The notes beneath the pieces were generated by a model, which saw nothing but the letters and a program-made list of their open reading frames with translations, searched no databases and was not told the origin of the DNA. Shown here piece after piece: positions 24,148-33,009 of a DNA stretch of 64,000 bases. Origin of the DNA: Microbacterium galbinum (lineage in GTDB: Bacteria; Actinomycetota; Actinomycetes; Actinomycetales; Microbacteriaceae). Both the position numbers and the translations under genes were made by a program. The stretch's first letter is position 1; each line of letters starts with the position of its first letter. The stretch covers positions 1,302,001 through 1,366,000 of the forward strand of contig NZ_JAHWXM010000001.1 in the NCBI RefSeq assembly GCF_023091225.1. Direction: 5' to 3'.

Positions 24148-24225
24148 ACCCTTCGTCTCGCTCCGCTCGCTCAGGGACCGGGAGGCCGGTCCCTGAGCGA
24201 GGAGCGGAGCGACGAGACGAAGGGT
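24148..24225. repeat. Large imperfect inverted repeat inside the dpp-type operon
   Basis: A 34-nt left arm (24148-24181) pairs with a 40-nt right arm (24186-24225) except for two 3-nt bulges; the loop is only four bases. It fills the gap between the binding-protein stop and the permease start, so it would form a long hairpin in the mRNA, likely causing partial termination or protecting the binding-protein message. Confidence 0.85.
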
Positions 24226-24240
24226 GCGCGTCGGTCGGGC

Positions 24241-25914
24241 CTACTTGGTGAGGACGATGTCCGTGAAGACCTCGTCGTTCACCGGGCTGGCCGGGTAGCT
24301 CTCGACGCGCGGATCGAACGCCAGCGTGGGCGCCGGGTGGGCGAGCGGAACACCGGGGATGAACTGCGCGACCATCTCGTTGATCTCTTCGTACAGAGCC
24401 GTCTGGTCCTCGAGGTTCGAGACGCCGCGCGCCTCGTTCAGCTTCTGGAACAGCTCGGGGTTGTCGAAGCCCCACTCGGAGCTCTGCTGGCCGAAGAAGA
24501 CGCCGACGAAGTTGTCGGTGTCGTTGTAGTCACCGGTCCACCCGAGGAGGTGGATGCCGTGGTCCGACGTGCCGGTGGTGCGGTCGAGGTACTCGACCCA
24601 CTCCTCCGAGACCGGGGTGGTCTCGACGCCGACGTCTGCGAGCTGCGACGAGAGCACCGTGAAGATCTGCTCGGGGTCCGGCATGTACGGACGCGAGACG
24701 TTGACCGGGTAGTTGAAGGTGAGCTTCAACGGGTTGGCCTCGTCGTAGCCGGCCTCGGCCAGCAGCTCCTTGGCCTTCTCGGGGTCGTAGTCGAAGGTGG
24801 TGACATCGGGGTTGTAGCCGTTGACGACCTCGGGCACGAACTCGATGGCCTTCTCGGTGCCCTCGGGGAGCACCTGGCTGATCAGCGCGTCCTTGTCGAC
24901 CGCGTACGACAGCGCCTCACGGACCTTCGGGTCCTGCAGCTCGGGGATCGCCTGGTTGAACGCCAGGTAGAGGATCGTGAACGGCGGGCGCGACACCATG
25001 GTGAAGCCGTCGTCCTCGAGAGCCTTCGTGTCGGCCGGGCCGACGAGGTCGTAACCGTCGATCGAGCCGGACTCGAGCGCCTGGCGGCGAGCGGTCGGGT
25101 CGTCGATCGTGCGGAAGATGATCTCGTCGATCTGTCCGGCGTCACCCCAGTAGCCGTCATAGGCCTTGAGCGTGACCTGCTCGCCCGGTGCCCACTCCTC
25201 GAAGGAGTAGGGACCGGTGCCGACCGGGTGGCCCATGGCGTACTCCGAGAGCTGCGGAGCCTCGGCGGATCCGCCCACCTCGTCGGCGCCGAACTCCTGC
25301 ATCGCCGAGGGGCTCTGCATCGCGAACGACGGCAGCGACAGCGAGGCCACGAAACCGGCGAAGGGCTTGTTCAGCTCGATCGTGACGGAGTAGTCGCCGT
25401 CGGGCGTGCACGACTTGTACACGGCATCCGCCGCGGTGTCGGCGTAGCCCTTGAAGAGCTTGTTGTAGTAGTAGCCGAAGGCCTCGGAGGCCGCGAGACC
25501 GGTCCAGTTGTACCAGCGGTCGAAGTTGACGCAGACGGCCTCGGCGTTGAACGGCGTGCCGTCCTGGAAGGTCACGTCCTCCTTGAGGGTGAAGGTGTGG
25601 CTCATGCCGTCCTCCGACGACTCCCAGCTCTCGGCGAGGAGCGGCGCGGGGTCGGCCGTTCCCGGCTCGGTGCCGACGAGACCCTCGAAGATCTGCCGGG
25701 AGACGCGGAAGCTCTCGCCGTCCTGCGCGAACGCGGGGTCGAGGCTGGCCGGGTCGGACGATGCGGCGAACACGAAGGTGCCGTCGACGTCGCCGGACCC
25801 TTCCGAATCGTTGTCGCCGCGCTCGCTCGCGACACAACCCGCGAGGGCGAGGGCGGCGATCGTCGCCCCCGTGATGGCGACGAGACCGCGTCGTCGAAGT
25901 GGTGACTGGTGCAT
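24241..25914 (-). CDS. ABC transporter substrate-binding lipoprotein, family 5 (peptide/opine/nickel)
   Basis: A 557-residue extracellular solute-binding protein. Signal peptide with lipobox LAGC (LALAGC near residue 26), then the SBP-family-5 opening DPASLDPAFAQD and the conserved VTFQDGTPFNAEAV. It delivers peptides or a similar solute to the DppBC-type permeases. The ATG at 25914 is chosen because GGAAGG lies seven bases upstream; a start 12 codons earlier lacks one. First gene of a four-gene operon with an expression break (hairpin) right after it. Confidence 0.93.
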   Translation of the reverse strand: MHQSPLRRRGLVAITGATIAALALAGCVASERGDNDSEGSGDVDGTFVFAASSDPASLDPAFAQDGESFRVSRQIFEGLVGTEPGTADPAPLLAESWESSEDGMSHTFTLKEDVTFQDGTPFNAEAVCVNFDRWYNWTGLAASEAFGYYYNKLFKGYADTAADAVYKSCTPDGDYSVTIELNKPFAGFVASLSLPSFAMQSPSAMQEFGADEVGGSAEAPQLSEYAMGHPVGTGPYSFEEWAPGEQVTLKAYDGYWGDAGQIDEIIFRTIDDPTARRQALESGSIDGYDLVGPADTKALEDDGFTMVSRPPFTILYLAFNQAIPELQDPKVREALSYAVDKDALISQVLPEGTEKAIEFVPEVVNGYNPDVTTFDYDPEKAKELLAEAGYDEANPLKLTFNYPVNVSRPYMPDPEQIFTVLSSQLADVGVETTPVSEEWVEYLDRTTGTSDHGIHLLGWTGDYNDTDNFVGVFFGQQSSEWGFDNPELFQKLNEARGVSNLEDQTALYEEINEMVAQFIPGVPLAHPAPTLAFDPRVESYPASPVNDEVFTDIVLTK

Positions 25915-25983
25915 GGATGAACCTTCCCTGTGGGGCGTTTCGCTGCGCATGCGAGCATCGTCGCCCGCATGGTGATTCCCTCG

Positions 25984-26012
25984 ACGCTACTCAGTGGATG
26001 TTGGTATGCCAA
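25984..26012 (-). promoter_or_regulatory. Possible promoter of the peptide ABC operon
   Basis: TTGGCA (26007-26012) and TAGCGT (25984-25989) on the minus strand with a 17-bp spacer, about 70 bp before the binding-protein start. Confidence 0.45.
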
Positions 26013-26068
26013 GACTCTCGCGTTACGACAGTGTTGCGATCCGGTATCGCGATCTCCGGACCCCGGTC

Positions 26069-26941
26069 TCAGCGCCGGTGGTGCACCGCGGCGTCGTGCG
26101 TGAGCCGAAGCGGGATCGACACGGGCTCGCCGCGGTGCTGCACGACGCGCACGAAGAGCACGTCGACGAGGGCCAGCTGCGCGATCCGGCTCGACATCGC
26201 CGCCATCCGGAAAGGCGACTCGTAGGCGTGCGTGAGGAGCACGAGCTCGGCGGTCCGCGCGAGCGAGGAGTCGGCGACACCGGTCACCGCGACGGTGAGC
26301 GCACCGGCATCCCTCGCCACCTCCAGCGCACGCAGCGTCTCGACCGTCTCGCCGCTGTGCGAGAAGGCGACCGCCACGTCGTCCGACGTGCGCAACGCGG
26401 CCGCGGTCAGCGCCAGGTGCGGATCGGCCGAGTGCGAGACCGCGCTGCCGATGCGCGAGAGCTTGAGCTGCAGATCCTGCGCGGCGAGCGACGAGGCCGC
26501 CTGGCCGAAGAGGTCGATGTGGCGGGCATCGACGAGGGCCCGCGCCGCCCGATCCAGGGTCGCCGCATCGAGCCCGTGGGCTGTCTTTTCGATCGCGTCG
26601 ATCTGCTGGGCCGCGAGCTTCGCAGCGATCGTGGCGGGGCCGTCGTCAGCCGAGATCGTCGTCGAATCCAACCCGAAGCGCGCCTGCTGCGCCTGGGCCA
26701 GCGTCACCGAGCGCGCGACCGCCACGCGCAGCTCGCGGTAGCCGCTGAAGCCCAGCGACTGCGCGAAGCGCGCGACGGTCGACAGCGAGGTACTGCACAA
26801 TTCGGCGAGATCGGTGATCGCGAGTTCGACGACGAGCATCGGGTCGTCGAGGATCCGCTCGGCCACGCGCGTCTCGGCCGCGCTCAGCTTGGGGACCGAG
26901 CGGCGGACCAGCGCGAGAACGTCGTCGTCCATCGTGCGCAC
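26069..26941 (-). CDS. MurR/RpiR-family transcriptional regulator
   Basis: A 290-residue repressor: N-terminal RpiR-type HTH (ELCSTSLSTVARFAQSLGFSG) at ~40-70 and a C-terminal SIS sugar-phosphate-binding domain (HIDLFGQAASSLAAQDL, VAVAFSHSGETVETL) at ~130-270. It follows the NagZ gene by 5 bp and is the last gene of the sugar operon. In known cases RpiR/MurR proteins sense amino-sugar phosphates such as MurNAc-6-P or GlcNAc-6-P, consistent with its hexosaminidase neighbour. It probably controls its own operon. Confidence 0.88.
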   Translation of the reverse strand: MRTMDDDVLALVRRSVPKLSAAETRVAERILDDPMLVVELAITDLAELCSTSLSTVARFAQSLGFSGYRELRVAVARSVTLAQAQQARFGLDSTTISADDGPATIAAKLAAQQIDAIEKTAHGLDAATLDRAARALVDARHIDLFGQAASSLAAQDLQLKLSRIGSAVSHSADPHLALTAAALRTSDDVAVAFSHSGETVETLRALEVARDAGALTVAVTGVADSSLARTAELVLLTHAYESPFRMAAMSSRIAQLALVDVLFVRVVQHRGEPVSIPLRLTHDAAVHHRR

Positions 26942-26946
26942 CCGTC

Positions 26947-28431
26947 TCAGCCGGCGGCGCCGACCAACCGCTCCCGTGCCATCTGCGCGCCCAGCCTGCT
27001 GGCGGCTCCCACCTCGATCGTCGGCAGCGGAAGCGCCGTGCGTGCGGCGAGGCCCACGTTGACGACGACCGCATCGGGGTCGCGCACGGCCGCGCGCTCC
27101 ACGAGTGCACGCTGCGCGGCATCCGCATCGGGACGGTCGATGAGCAGCACGGTCGTGCCCTCCGTCGACACCGCGTCGTCGAGCACCCGATCCTGCTCCT
27201 CGACCGAGGTGTGCGCGACGTCGAGGCGCACGCGGCGCCCGTCGTCGGCGAGCGTCGCCGAGACGTACGCCGAGGCGCTGTCGACGGCCAGCGTCGAACG
27301 GCGGCGTGCATCGACGACCGACAGAGCGGATGCCGCGGCCGGGGCGTCTCCGACGACGCTGATCGCACGACGCACGACATCGGTCGCGTCGAACTCCTCG
27401 ATGCCGTCCGACACTTCGGCGGCGGCCGCACGGAGCTTGCGCGCGAGCGCCGCCACGCGACCGGCGGCCTCCTCGACGCGCTCACGGGAGAGCGACCCGT
27501 CGCGCAGCGCTGCGACGATGCCGTCGCGCGCGGCGCGGAAGTCGTGCTCGTCCTGGTCGGGGAGGGCATCGTCGCCGGGGTTCGTGGGGTTTCCGATGCA
27601 GAGCAGGTCGGCGCCGGCCGCGAGGGCCTGCGCCGCTCCCCCGCCGATCCCGACGGTCTCCCGGATGGCCGCCATGTCGAGCGCGTCGGTGATGATGACG
27701 CCCTCGAAACCCCACTCGCGCAGCATGCCGAGCACGCGCGGGTTGAGGGTGGCGGGCCGGTCGCCCCACGCCGGAACGACGATGTGGGCGGTCATGATGC
27801 TGTCGACCCCGGCCTCGACCGCGGCACGGAACGGCGCGAGGTGCACGCGCTCGTACTCGTCGATGTCGAGGGCGATCTCGGGCAGCGCGTGGTGCGAGTC
27901 GAGATGTGTGTCGCCGTGACCCGGGAAGTGCTTGATGCACGCGGCGACGGCGCCGTCCTGGATGCCGTCCACCGCCGCGATCACGTGACGCGTGACGAGC
28001 GGCTCCTCGGAACCGAACGCCCGCACGCCGATCACGGGGTTGCGCGGATCGGTGTTCACGTCGGCGACGGGACCCAGCACGACGTTCGCACCGACCGCAC
28101 GCACGCGACGGGCGAGCTCGGCACCGGTGCGCTCGGTCGCGACGAGGTCGTCGAGTGCGCCGAGCTGAGCGGCTCCGGGGAGCGTGGACCCGGTGGCCGA
28201 CTCGAGGCGGGTGACGCTGCCGCCCTCCTCGTCGACGCCGATCAGGGCATCCGGATTGGCGGCCAGGATCTCGGCGCTCAGGGCCGACAATCCCTCACCC
28301 ACGTTCTGGCCGAAGTACACGACGCCGGCGAGGCCGTCGCGCAGCTCCGAGGTCAGCCAGGCGGGCGCCTCGGTACCGAAGAAGCCCGGCCAGAGCACGC
28401 CGTTCGCGAGGCGCTCGAGGTCGTCGGTCAT
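26947..28431 (-). CDS. Glycoside hydrolase family 3, NagZ-type beta-N-acetylhexosaminidase
   Basis: A 494-residue enzyme without a signal peptide. The NagZ signature KHFPGHGDTHLDSH is at 167-180 (catalytic acid/base His-Asp pair), and ITDALDM at 247-253 supplies Asp249 as likely nucleophile. The ~340-residue catalytic domain is followed by a ~150-residue C-terminal domain, as in two-domain GH3 NagZ proteins. It would release GlcNAc from cell-wall muropeptides or chitooligosaccharides inside the cell. The ATG overlaps the upstream permease stop by four bases. Confidence 0.9.
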   Translation of the reverse strand: MTDDLERLANGVLWPGFFGTEAPAWLTSELRDGLAGVVYFGQNVGEGLSALSAEILAANPDALIGVDEEGGSVTRLESATGSTLPGAAQLGALDDLVATERTGAELARRVRAVGANVVLGPVADVNTDPRNPVIGVRAFGSEEPLVTRHVIAAVDGIQDGAVAACIKHFPGHGDTHLDSHHALPEIALDIDEYERVHLAPFRAAVEAGVDSIMTAHIVVPAWGDRPATLNPRVLGMLREWGFEGVIITDALDMAAIRETVGIGGGAAQALAAGADLLCIGNPTNPGDDALPDQDEHDFRAARDGIVAALRDGSLSRERVEEAAGRVAALARKLRAAAAEVSDGIEEFDATDVVRRAISVVGDAPAAASALSVVDARRRSTLAVDSASAYVSATLADDGRRVRLDVAHTSVEEQDRVLDDAVSTEGTTVLLIDRPDADAAQRALVERAAVRDPDAVVVNVGLAARTALPLPTIEVGAASRLGAQMARERLVGAAG

Positions 28432-29261
28432 CCCTTCACGGCTCCCGCCACCATGCCCGAGGCCAGACGACGCTGCACGATCACGAAGAAGATCATGACC
28501 GGGAGGGTGATGATCGTCGAGGCGGCCATGATGCTGCCCCAGTCGTTGGCGAACAGGCCGAAGAACGATTTGAGACCGATCGAGACCGTGTACTGGTCGG
28601 TCTGCGCGCCGAGGATCGTCATCGCGAAGATGAACTCGTTCCACGCGGTGATGAAGCTGAAGATGCTCGTCGCGACCAGGCCCGGCATGACCAGCGGCAG
28701 CAGGATCGAGCGGAACATGCGCCACCAGCTCGCGCCGTCGATGTAGGCGGCCTCTTCGAGCTCGACCGGGACGGCCGCGACGAATCCGCGCAGCATCCAG
28801 ATACCGAAGGCGAGCGAGAGCGCCACGTACACGACCATCAGACCGAGGATGCTGTTGAGGAGTCCGAGGCTCTTCACCTGGAGGAACAGCGGGATGACGA
28901 GCGCCTCGAGCGGCACCATCTGCACGACGAGGATCATCATGAGGATCGTGGTGCGGAACTTGAACTTGAAGCGGGCGACCGCGACGGCGGCGAGGAGGCA
29001 CACGAGCGCACTCACGACGACGGTGACGATCGCCACGATCGCCGAGTTGCGCAGGAAGGTGCCGAACCCGCCCTCGGTGAGGACGAACGCGAAGTTGTCG
29101 AAGGTGAACTCCTGCGGCAGCAGCGACTGCCCACCGCTCGAGGCCTTCTTGTCGAAGGCGCTGGAGACCATCCAGTAGACGGGGAACAGCGTGAAGATCA
29201 GGACGGCCGCGACGGCGATCCCGATACCGATGCGGGAGCGGAGGGATGCGCGCGGGTTCAC
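28428..29261 (-). CDS. Sugar ABC transporter permease (MalG type)
   Basis: A 277-residue permease with six hydrophobic segments and an EAA loop reading EEAAYIDGASWWRMFRSILL, the CUT1-family coupling motif. It overlaps the upstream permease and the downstream NagZ gene by four bases each, so translation is coupled throughout. No ATPase gene is in the operon. Confidence 0.92.
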   Translation of the reverse strand: MNPRASLRSRIGIGIAVAAVLIFTLFPVYWMVSSAFDKKASSGGQSLLPQEFTFDNFAFVLTEGGFGTFLRNSAIVAIVTVVVSALVCLLAAVAVARFKFKFRTTILMMILVVQMVPLEALVIPLFLQVKSLGLLNSILGLMVVYVALSLAFGIWMLRGFVAAVPVELEEAAYIDGASWWRMFRSILLPLVMPGLVATSIFSFITAWNEFIFAMTILGAQTDQYTVSIGLKSFFGLFANDWGSIMAASTIITLPVMIFFVIVQRRLASGMVAGAVKG

Positions 29262-30232
29262 AGCTCGTCCTCCTTCATGAGGGATCGGATGTACACGATC
29301 GTGATGCCGATCAGCACGAGGGTGAGCAGCACGGCGAGGGCCGCACCGAAGCCGTAGCGGTTCTGACCGAACGACTCGACGTACGACCAGACGCCGAGGT
29401 TGAGCACCTGGCGGTTGCCGCCGCTACCGCCGGGCATCAGGTACACCTGGGCGAAGACCTTGAAGTCCCAGATCGTCGACAGGATGATGACGACCGAGAA
29501 GACGGGCTTGAGGGTCGGGAAGATGATCTTCCAGAAGCGGCGCCACGCGCCGGCGCCGTCGAGGGCGGCGGCCTCGAGCATCTCCTTCGAGACGCCGAGG
29601 AGTCCGGCGAGCACGGTGATCGCGACGAACGGGAAGCCGTGGTGCACGACGTTCAGCAGCACGATCGCGTAGAACGACCACTGGTTGGTGAACCAGTTGA
29701 TCGACTGGTCCATGAGGCCGAGGTCTCGCAGGACGGAGTTGAAGATGCCGCGGTCGGCATCGAAGATGAAGGTCCAGACGTAGGTGCCGGTCACGGCGGG
29801 CATCGCCCACGCGACCATGATGCAGCTCGAGACGATGACGCGCCACGTGGTGCCGAGGCGAGCGAGCAGCAGGGCGACGAGCGTGCCGACCGCCACGGTG
29901 ACGAAGACCGCCACCGCGGCGAACCCGACGGTGTTGGGCAGGACCACCGTCCACAGGGTCGGGTTGGTGAGCGCCTCGACGTAGTTGTCGAAGCCGATCC
30001 AGTTGTTCTCCCCGGTGTTGATCTCGCGCAGACCGTAGTCCTGCAGCGAGTAGATGAACACCTGGATGAGCGGCCAGAGCATGAGCACCGCGAGGATGAT
30101 CAGCCCGGGCGCGAGGAGGAGCCAGGGGCGGGCCGTGACGATCGAGAGACCGCGACGCTTCCGGCCGCCGGCCACGGAGGCGGAGGTGGACTCCGCCTTC
30201 GTGGCCGGCAGTGGCGCTTGCACCATCGACAT
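29258..30232 (-). CDS. Sugar ABC transporter permease (MalF type)
   Basis: A 324-residue permease: a polar N-terminal tail with RKRR, then six transmembrane segments (WLLLAPGLIILAVLMLWPLI first). The EAA loop reads LEAAALDGAGAWRRFWKIIF. Forms the membrane pore with the MalG-type partner. It lies 15 bp after the binding-protein gene; GGAAG precedes the ATG. Confidence 0.92.
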   Translation of the reverse strand: MSMVQAPLPATKAESTSASVAGGRKRRGLSIVTARPWLLLAPGLIILAVLMLWPLIQVFIYSLQDYGLREINTGENNWIGFDNYVEALTNPTLWTVVLPNTVGFAAVAVFVTVAVGTLVALLLARLGTTWRVIVSSCIMVAWAMPAVTGTYVWTFIFDADRGIFNSVLRDLGLMDQSINWFTNQWSFYAIVLLNVVHHGFPFVAITVLAGLLGVSKEMLEAAALDGAGAWRRFWKIIFPTLKPVFSVVIILSTIWDFKVFAQVYLMPGGSGGNRQVLNLGVWSYVESFGQNRYGFGAALAVLLTLVLIGITIVYIRSLMKEDEL

Positions 30233-30247
30233 GGAAGGAGTGCTTCC

Positions 30248-31537
30248 TTACTGGTTGAGCAGGTCCGTCATCTCAGCGGCGGCATCCTTCGTCGCGGTCG
30301 CGACGTCCTTCTGCCCGCTGAGGATGGCCTGGATCATGGAGTTGGTCGTCTTCTTCGCCTGGACGGCGCCGAAGTTCGGGGTGACCGGGACGGATGCTCC
30401 GCCGTCGACCATCTGCTCGGCGAACGGTGCCACGAGCGGGTCGGTCGAGGCGAGGGCCTCTTCCATCGCGGACTGGACGCCCGGGAAGTAGCCGGTCTCG
30501 TTCGACCACTGCTCGGCGAACTCACCGGTGGTCATGAGCTTGACGAACTCCCACGCGAGGTCGGCGTTCTTGGTCGTGTTGAAGACCGAGAGGTGCGATC
30601 CACCGAGCACGGACGGGGCGATGCCGCCGTCTTCGCCGGGGATGACCGCCGCGCCGATCTTGCCCTCGAGGTCGGGGTTCGCCTCGATGAGCGACTTCGG
30701 CGTCCACGAGCCCGAGAGCATCATGGCGACGTTGCCCTGCGTGAACGCGTCACGGAGGTCGGTCTCCTTCCAGGTGGTGGCACCTGCGGAGGAGAAGCCG
30801 TGCTCGGTCGCGAGACCGGTGTAGAACTCGATGCCGGCCTGCGACTCGGTGCTGTCGAGCTCGCTGGTCCAGGTGTCGCCGTCCTTCGTGGCGATCTCTC
30901 CGCCCGCACCCCAGACCCAGGGGTAGACCTGGAACTCGGCGTCACCGGGAACCGGGAACGGGAGCATGTCGGGCTTGGCGGCCTTGATCGCGTCGCCCGC
31001 GGCGATGATGTCGTCCCACGTCTTCGGAGCCTCGAGACCGAGCTCCTCGAACACGTCGGCGCGGTAGACGAGCGAACGCACGCCGGCGTACCACGGCATG
31101 CCGTAGAGCTCGTCGTCGTAGGTTCCCGCGACCTCGAGGCCCTCGACCAGGTCGTCGCGCAGGCCGTCCTCGGCGTCGACGTACTCGTCGAGCGGGAGGA
31201 GGGCGCCGGCGTCGGCGAACTCGGCGGTCCAGGTGGTGCCGGTCTCGGCGATGTCGGGGGTGGTGCCGCCGGCGATCGAGGTGACGAAGCGATCGTGCGC
31301 GTCAGCCCACTGGATCTCCTCGATGTTGACCGTCGCTCCGGTCTCCTCTTCGAAGGCCGCGGAGACCTTGTCGTAGAAGGCGGTGGAATCGGGGTTCGTG
31401 CCCTTCATGATCCAGACGGTGAGCTCCTGGCCCTCTCCGTCTGCTGCTCCGCCGTTGTCGCCGCCGCCGGCGCAGCCGGCCAGCGCGAGCGAAGCCACGG
31501 CGCCGAGCGCCACGACCGGAAGAATGCGCTTGTGCAT
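30248..31537 (-). CDS. Sugar ABC transporter substrate-binding lipoprotein (CUT1, family 1)
   Basis: A 429-residue lipoprotein: signal peptide with lipobox LAGC followed by a Gly/Asp-rich tether (GGGDNGG). The body has family-1 SBP features such as LTVWIMKGTN and the late EFAEQWSNETGYFPGV. With NagZ and an RpiR regulator in the same operon, an amino sugar such as GlcNAc or chitobiose is the most likely ligand; this is inferred from neighbours only. First gene of a five-gene operon. Confidence 0.9.
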   Translation of the reverse strand: MHKRILPVVALGAVASLALAGCAGGGDNGGAADGEGQELTVWIMKGTNPDSTAFYDKVSAAFEEETGATVNIEEIQWADAHDRFVTSIAGGTTPDIAETGTTWTAEFADAGALLPLDEYVDAEDGLRDDLVEGLEVAGTYDDELYGMPWYAGVRSLVYRADVFEELGLEAPKTWDDIIAAGDAIKAAKPDMLPFPVPGDAEFQVYPWVWGAGGEIATKDGDTWTSELDSTESQAGIEFYTGLATEHGFSSAGATTWKETDLRDAFTQGNVAMMLSGSWTPKSLIEANPDLEGKIGAAVIPGEDGGIAPSVLGGSHLSVFNTTKNADLAWEFVKLMTTGEFAEQWSNETGYFPGVQSAMEEALASTDPLVAPFAEQMVDGGASVPVTPNFGAVQAKKTTNSMIQAILSGQKDVATATKDAAAEMTDLLNQ

Positions 31538-31599
31538 CAGTGGATCTCCTCTTTGAAACGTCCTGGGGATGGACGAGTGGGTGCTCGCCCTGTCGAATA

Positions 31600-31628
31600 A
31601 GTATCTACGACTAACTAATTGCCTGCAA
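31600..31628 (-). promoter_or_regulatory. Probable promoter of the sugar ABC/nagZ operon
   Basis: TTGCAG (31623-31628) and GATACT (31600-31605) on the minus strand with a 17-bp spacer, 63 bp before the binding-protein start. The spacer includes the direct repeat TTAGTTAG, a possible RpiR contact. Confidence 0.5.
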
Positions 31629-31639
31629 GTTTTTCACAC

Positions 31640-31663
31640 GATCGTCACATGCTTGTGACAATC
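31640..31663. promoter_or_regulatory. Palindromic operator candidate in the divergent sugar-ABC/LCP region
   Basis: GATCGTCACA and TGTGACAATC flank TGCT: nine of ten positions are symmetric, with GTCACA / TGTGAC perfect. It lies directly upstream of the sugar operon -35 box, where a repressor or activator could act. The protein that binds is unknown. Confidence 0.5.
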
Positions 31664-31705
31664 GTTTCCGTGGGGCCTTCACAGGCATCCTCCCGGGGCC
31701 CTGGC

Positions 31706-31717
31706 TATGCTCTCGAG
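31706..31717 (+). promoter_or_regulatory. Leaderless-type promoter, TATGCT 6 nt before the start
   Basis: TATGCT at 31706-31711 followed by 6 nt and the LCP ATG at 31718. Confidence 0.55.
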
Positions 31718-32977
31718 ATGCCTCGCGCCCGCCACAAGGACCGATCCACCGTCGCCCGCCACGCTCCCCTCCCCACCCCGGGACCGATGAAGGGCTTCCT
31801 CAAGATCGCCGGGATCACCCTCGGCGTCATCCTGGTCTCGGCCATCGCCGTCGGCGCCTTCGTCGTCGTCGACTACATCAACCGCTTCAATGCCGACGCG
31901 GTGGCGCTCGAGGACGCGCCGGAGGTGGAACCTCCGTCGATCAGCGCCTTCCCGGGCGAGTTCAGCGTGCTGCTCATCGGCACCGACGAGTGCGGCGAGG
32001 TGTCAGGCGGGCTCCTCGGCGAGCGCTGTTCGGAAGCCGACGGCGGCATCCTCAACGACGTCAACCTCCTCGTGCACGTCTCGGCCGAACCCCGCAACGT
32101 CACCGTCGTCTCCCTGCCGCGCGACCTCATGATCGAGACGCCCGAGTGCACGCGCGAGGACGGATCGATCGCCTCGGCGACCAGCAAGACGCAGATCAAC
32201 TCGATCTACCAGAACGCCGGGCTCTCCTGCGTCGCCAAGACCATCACCGACCTCAGCGGCGTCGAGATCCCGTTCGCCGCGAAGATCGATTTCGATGGCG
32301 TCATGGCCATCACCGACGCGATCGGCGGCGTGGAGGTCTGCATCGGCGGAGACGGCATCCGCGACGAGAAGGCGGGCATCGACTATTGGGCGCCCGGACC
32401 CCGGACCGTCTCGGGTTACGAAGCGCTGCAGTTCATCCGCACGCGCTACGGGGTCGGCGACGGCAGTGACATGGCGCGCGTCTCGAACCAGCAGCAGTAC
32501 ATGTCGCGACTGGTGAAAAAGATCCTCAGCGACGAGGTGCTCAGCGACCCGAGCAAGGTGCTCGGGCTCGCGAACACGGCCGTCGACAACATCAAACCGA
32601 GCACCGAGCTCGGCAACCCGGTGCGCATCGCGCAGCTCGCACTGTCGATCAAGGACGTCCCGTTCAGCGACTTCGTCTTCGCGCAGTACCCGGTCTTCGA
32701 GGACCCGGACGACAGCGACCGCGTCGTCCCGAACTACGAGGCCGCCGAGACCCTGTGGTCCGCACTCGCCGCCGGTCAGCCGGTGCAGCTCACGGGCGAC
32801 GCGACCAACAACGGCGGCGTCGAGGTCGTCGGCCCGGGCACGGCGACCGACCCCGGGACCGCCCCCTCCACCGACGCACCGACGACCGAGACCCCGGCGC
32901 CCCGTGCCACGCTCGACCCGAGCATCTCGGGTCAGACCGCCGAACAGGAGACCTGCACCAACGGCCGTCAGCGCTGA
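31718..32977 (+). CDS. LCP (LytR-CpsA-Psr) family protein
   Basis: A 419-residue membrane-anchored enzyme. Residues ~28-50 form the single transmembrane helix; the LCP domain spans ~80-280 with LLIGTDE, VSLPRDLMIETPEC and FIRTRYG, where conserved Arg/Asp residues bind polyprenyl pyrophosphate. LCP proteins ligate teichoic acid, arabinogalactan or other glycopolymers to peptidoglycan. The C-terminal ~60 residues are Thr/Pro-rich. The ATG is chosen next to a TATGCT box; no Shine-Dalgarno is present. Confidence 0.9.
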   Translation: MPRARHKDRSTVARHAPLPTPGPMKGFLKIAGITLGVILVSAIAVGAFVVVDYINRFNADAVALEDAPEVEPPSISAFPGEFSVLLIGTDECGEVSGGLLGERCSEADGGILNDVNLLVHVSAEPRNVTVVSLPRDLMIETPECTREDGSIASATSKTQINSIYQNAGLSCVAKTITDLSGVEIPFAAKIDFDGVMAITDAIGGVEVCIGGDGIRDEKAGIDYWAPGPRTVSGYEALQFIRTRYGVGDGSDMARVSNQQQYMSRLVKKILSDEVLSDPSKVLGLANTAVDNIKPSTELGNPVRIAQLALSIKDVPFSDFVFAQYPVFEDPDDSDRVVPNYEAAETLWSALAAGQPVQLTGDATNNGGVEVVGPGTATDPGTAPSTDAPTTETPAPRATLDPSISGQTAEQETCTNGRQR

Positions 32978-32996
32978 TCGGCACGGCACGAGCGCG

Positions 32997-33009
32997 TAGG
33001 CTCGCAGGC
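32997..33009 (+). promoter_or_regulatory. Leaderless-type promoter, TAGGCT 7 nt before the start
   Basis: TAGGCT at 32997-33002 followed by 7 nt and the ATG at 33010. Confidence 0.55.

Noticed and set aside
31640-31663. CRP/cAMP-receptor site
   Set aside because: The half-sites are in the opposite order (TCACA-N4-TGTGA rather than TGTGA-N6-TCACA).
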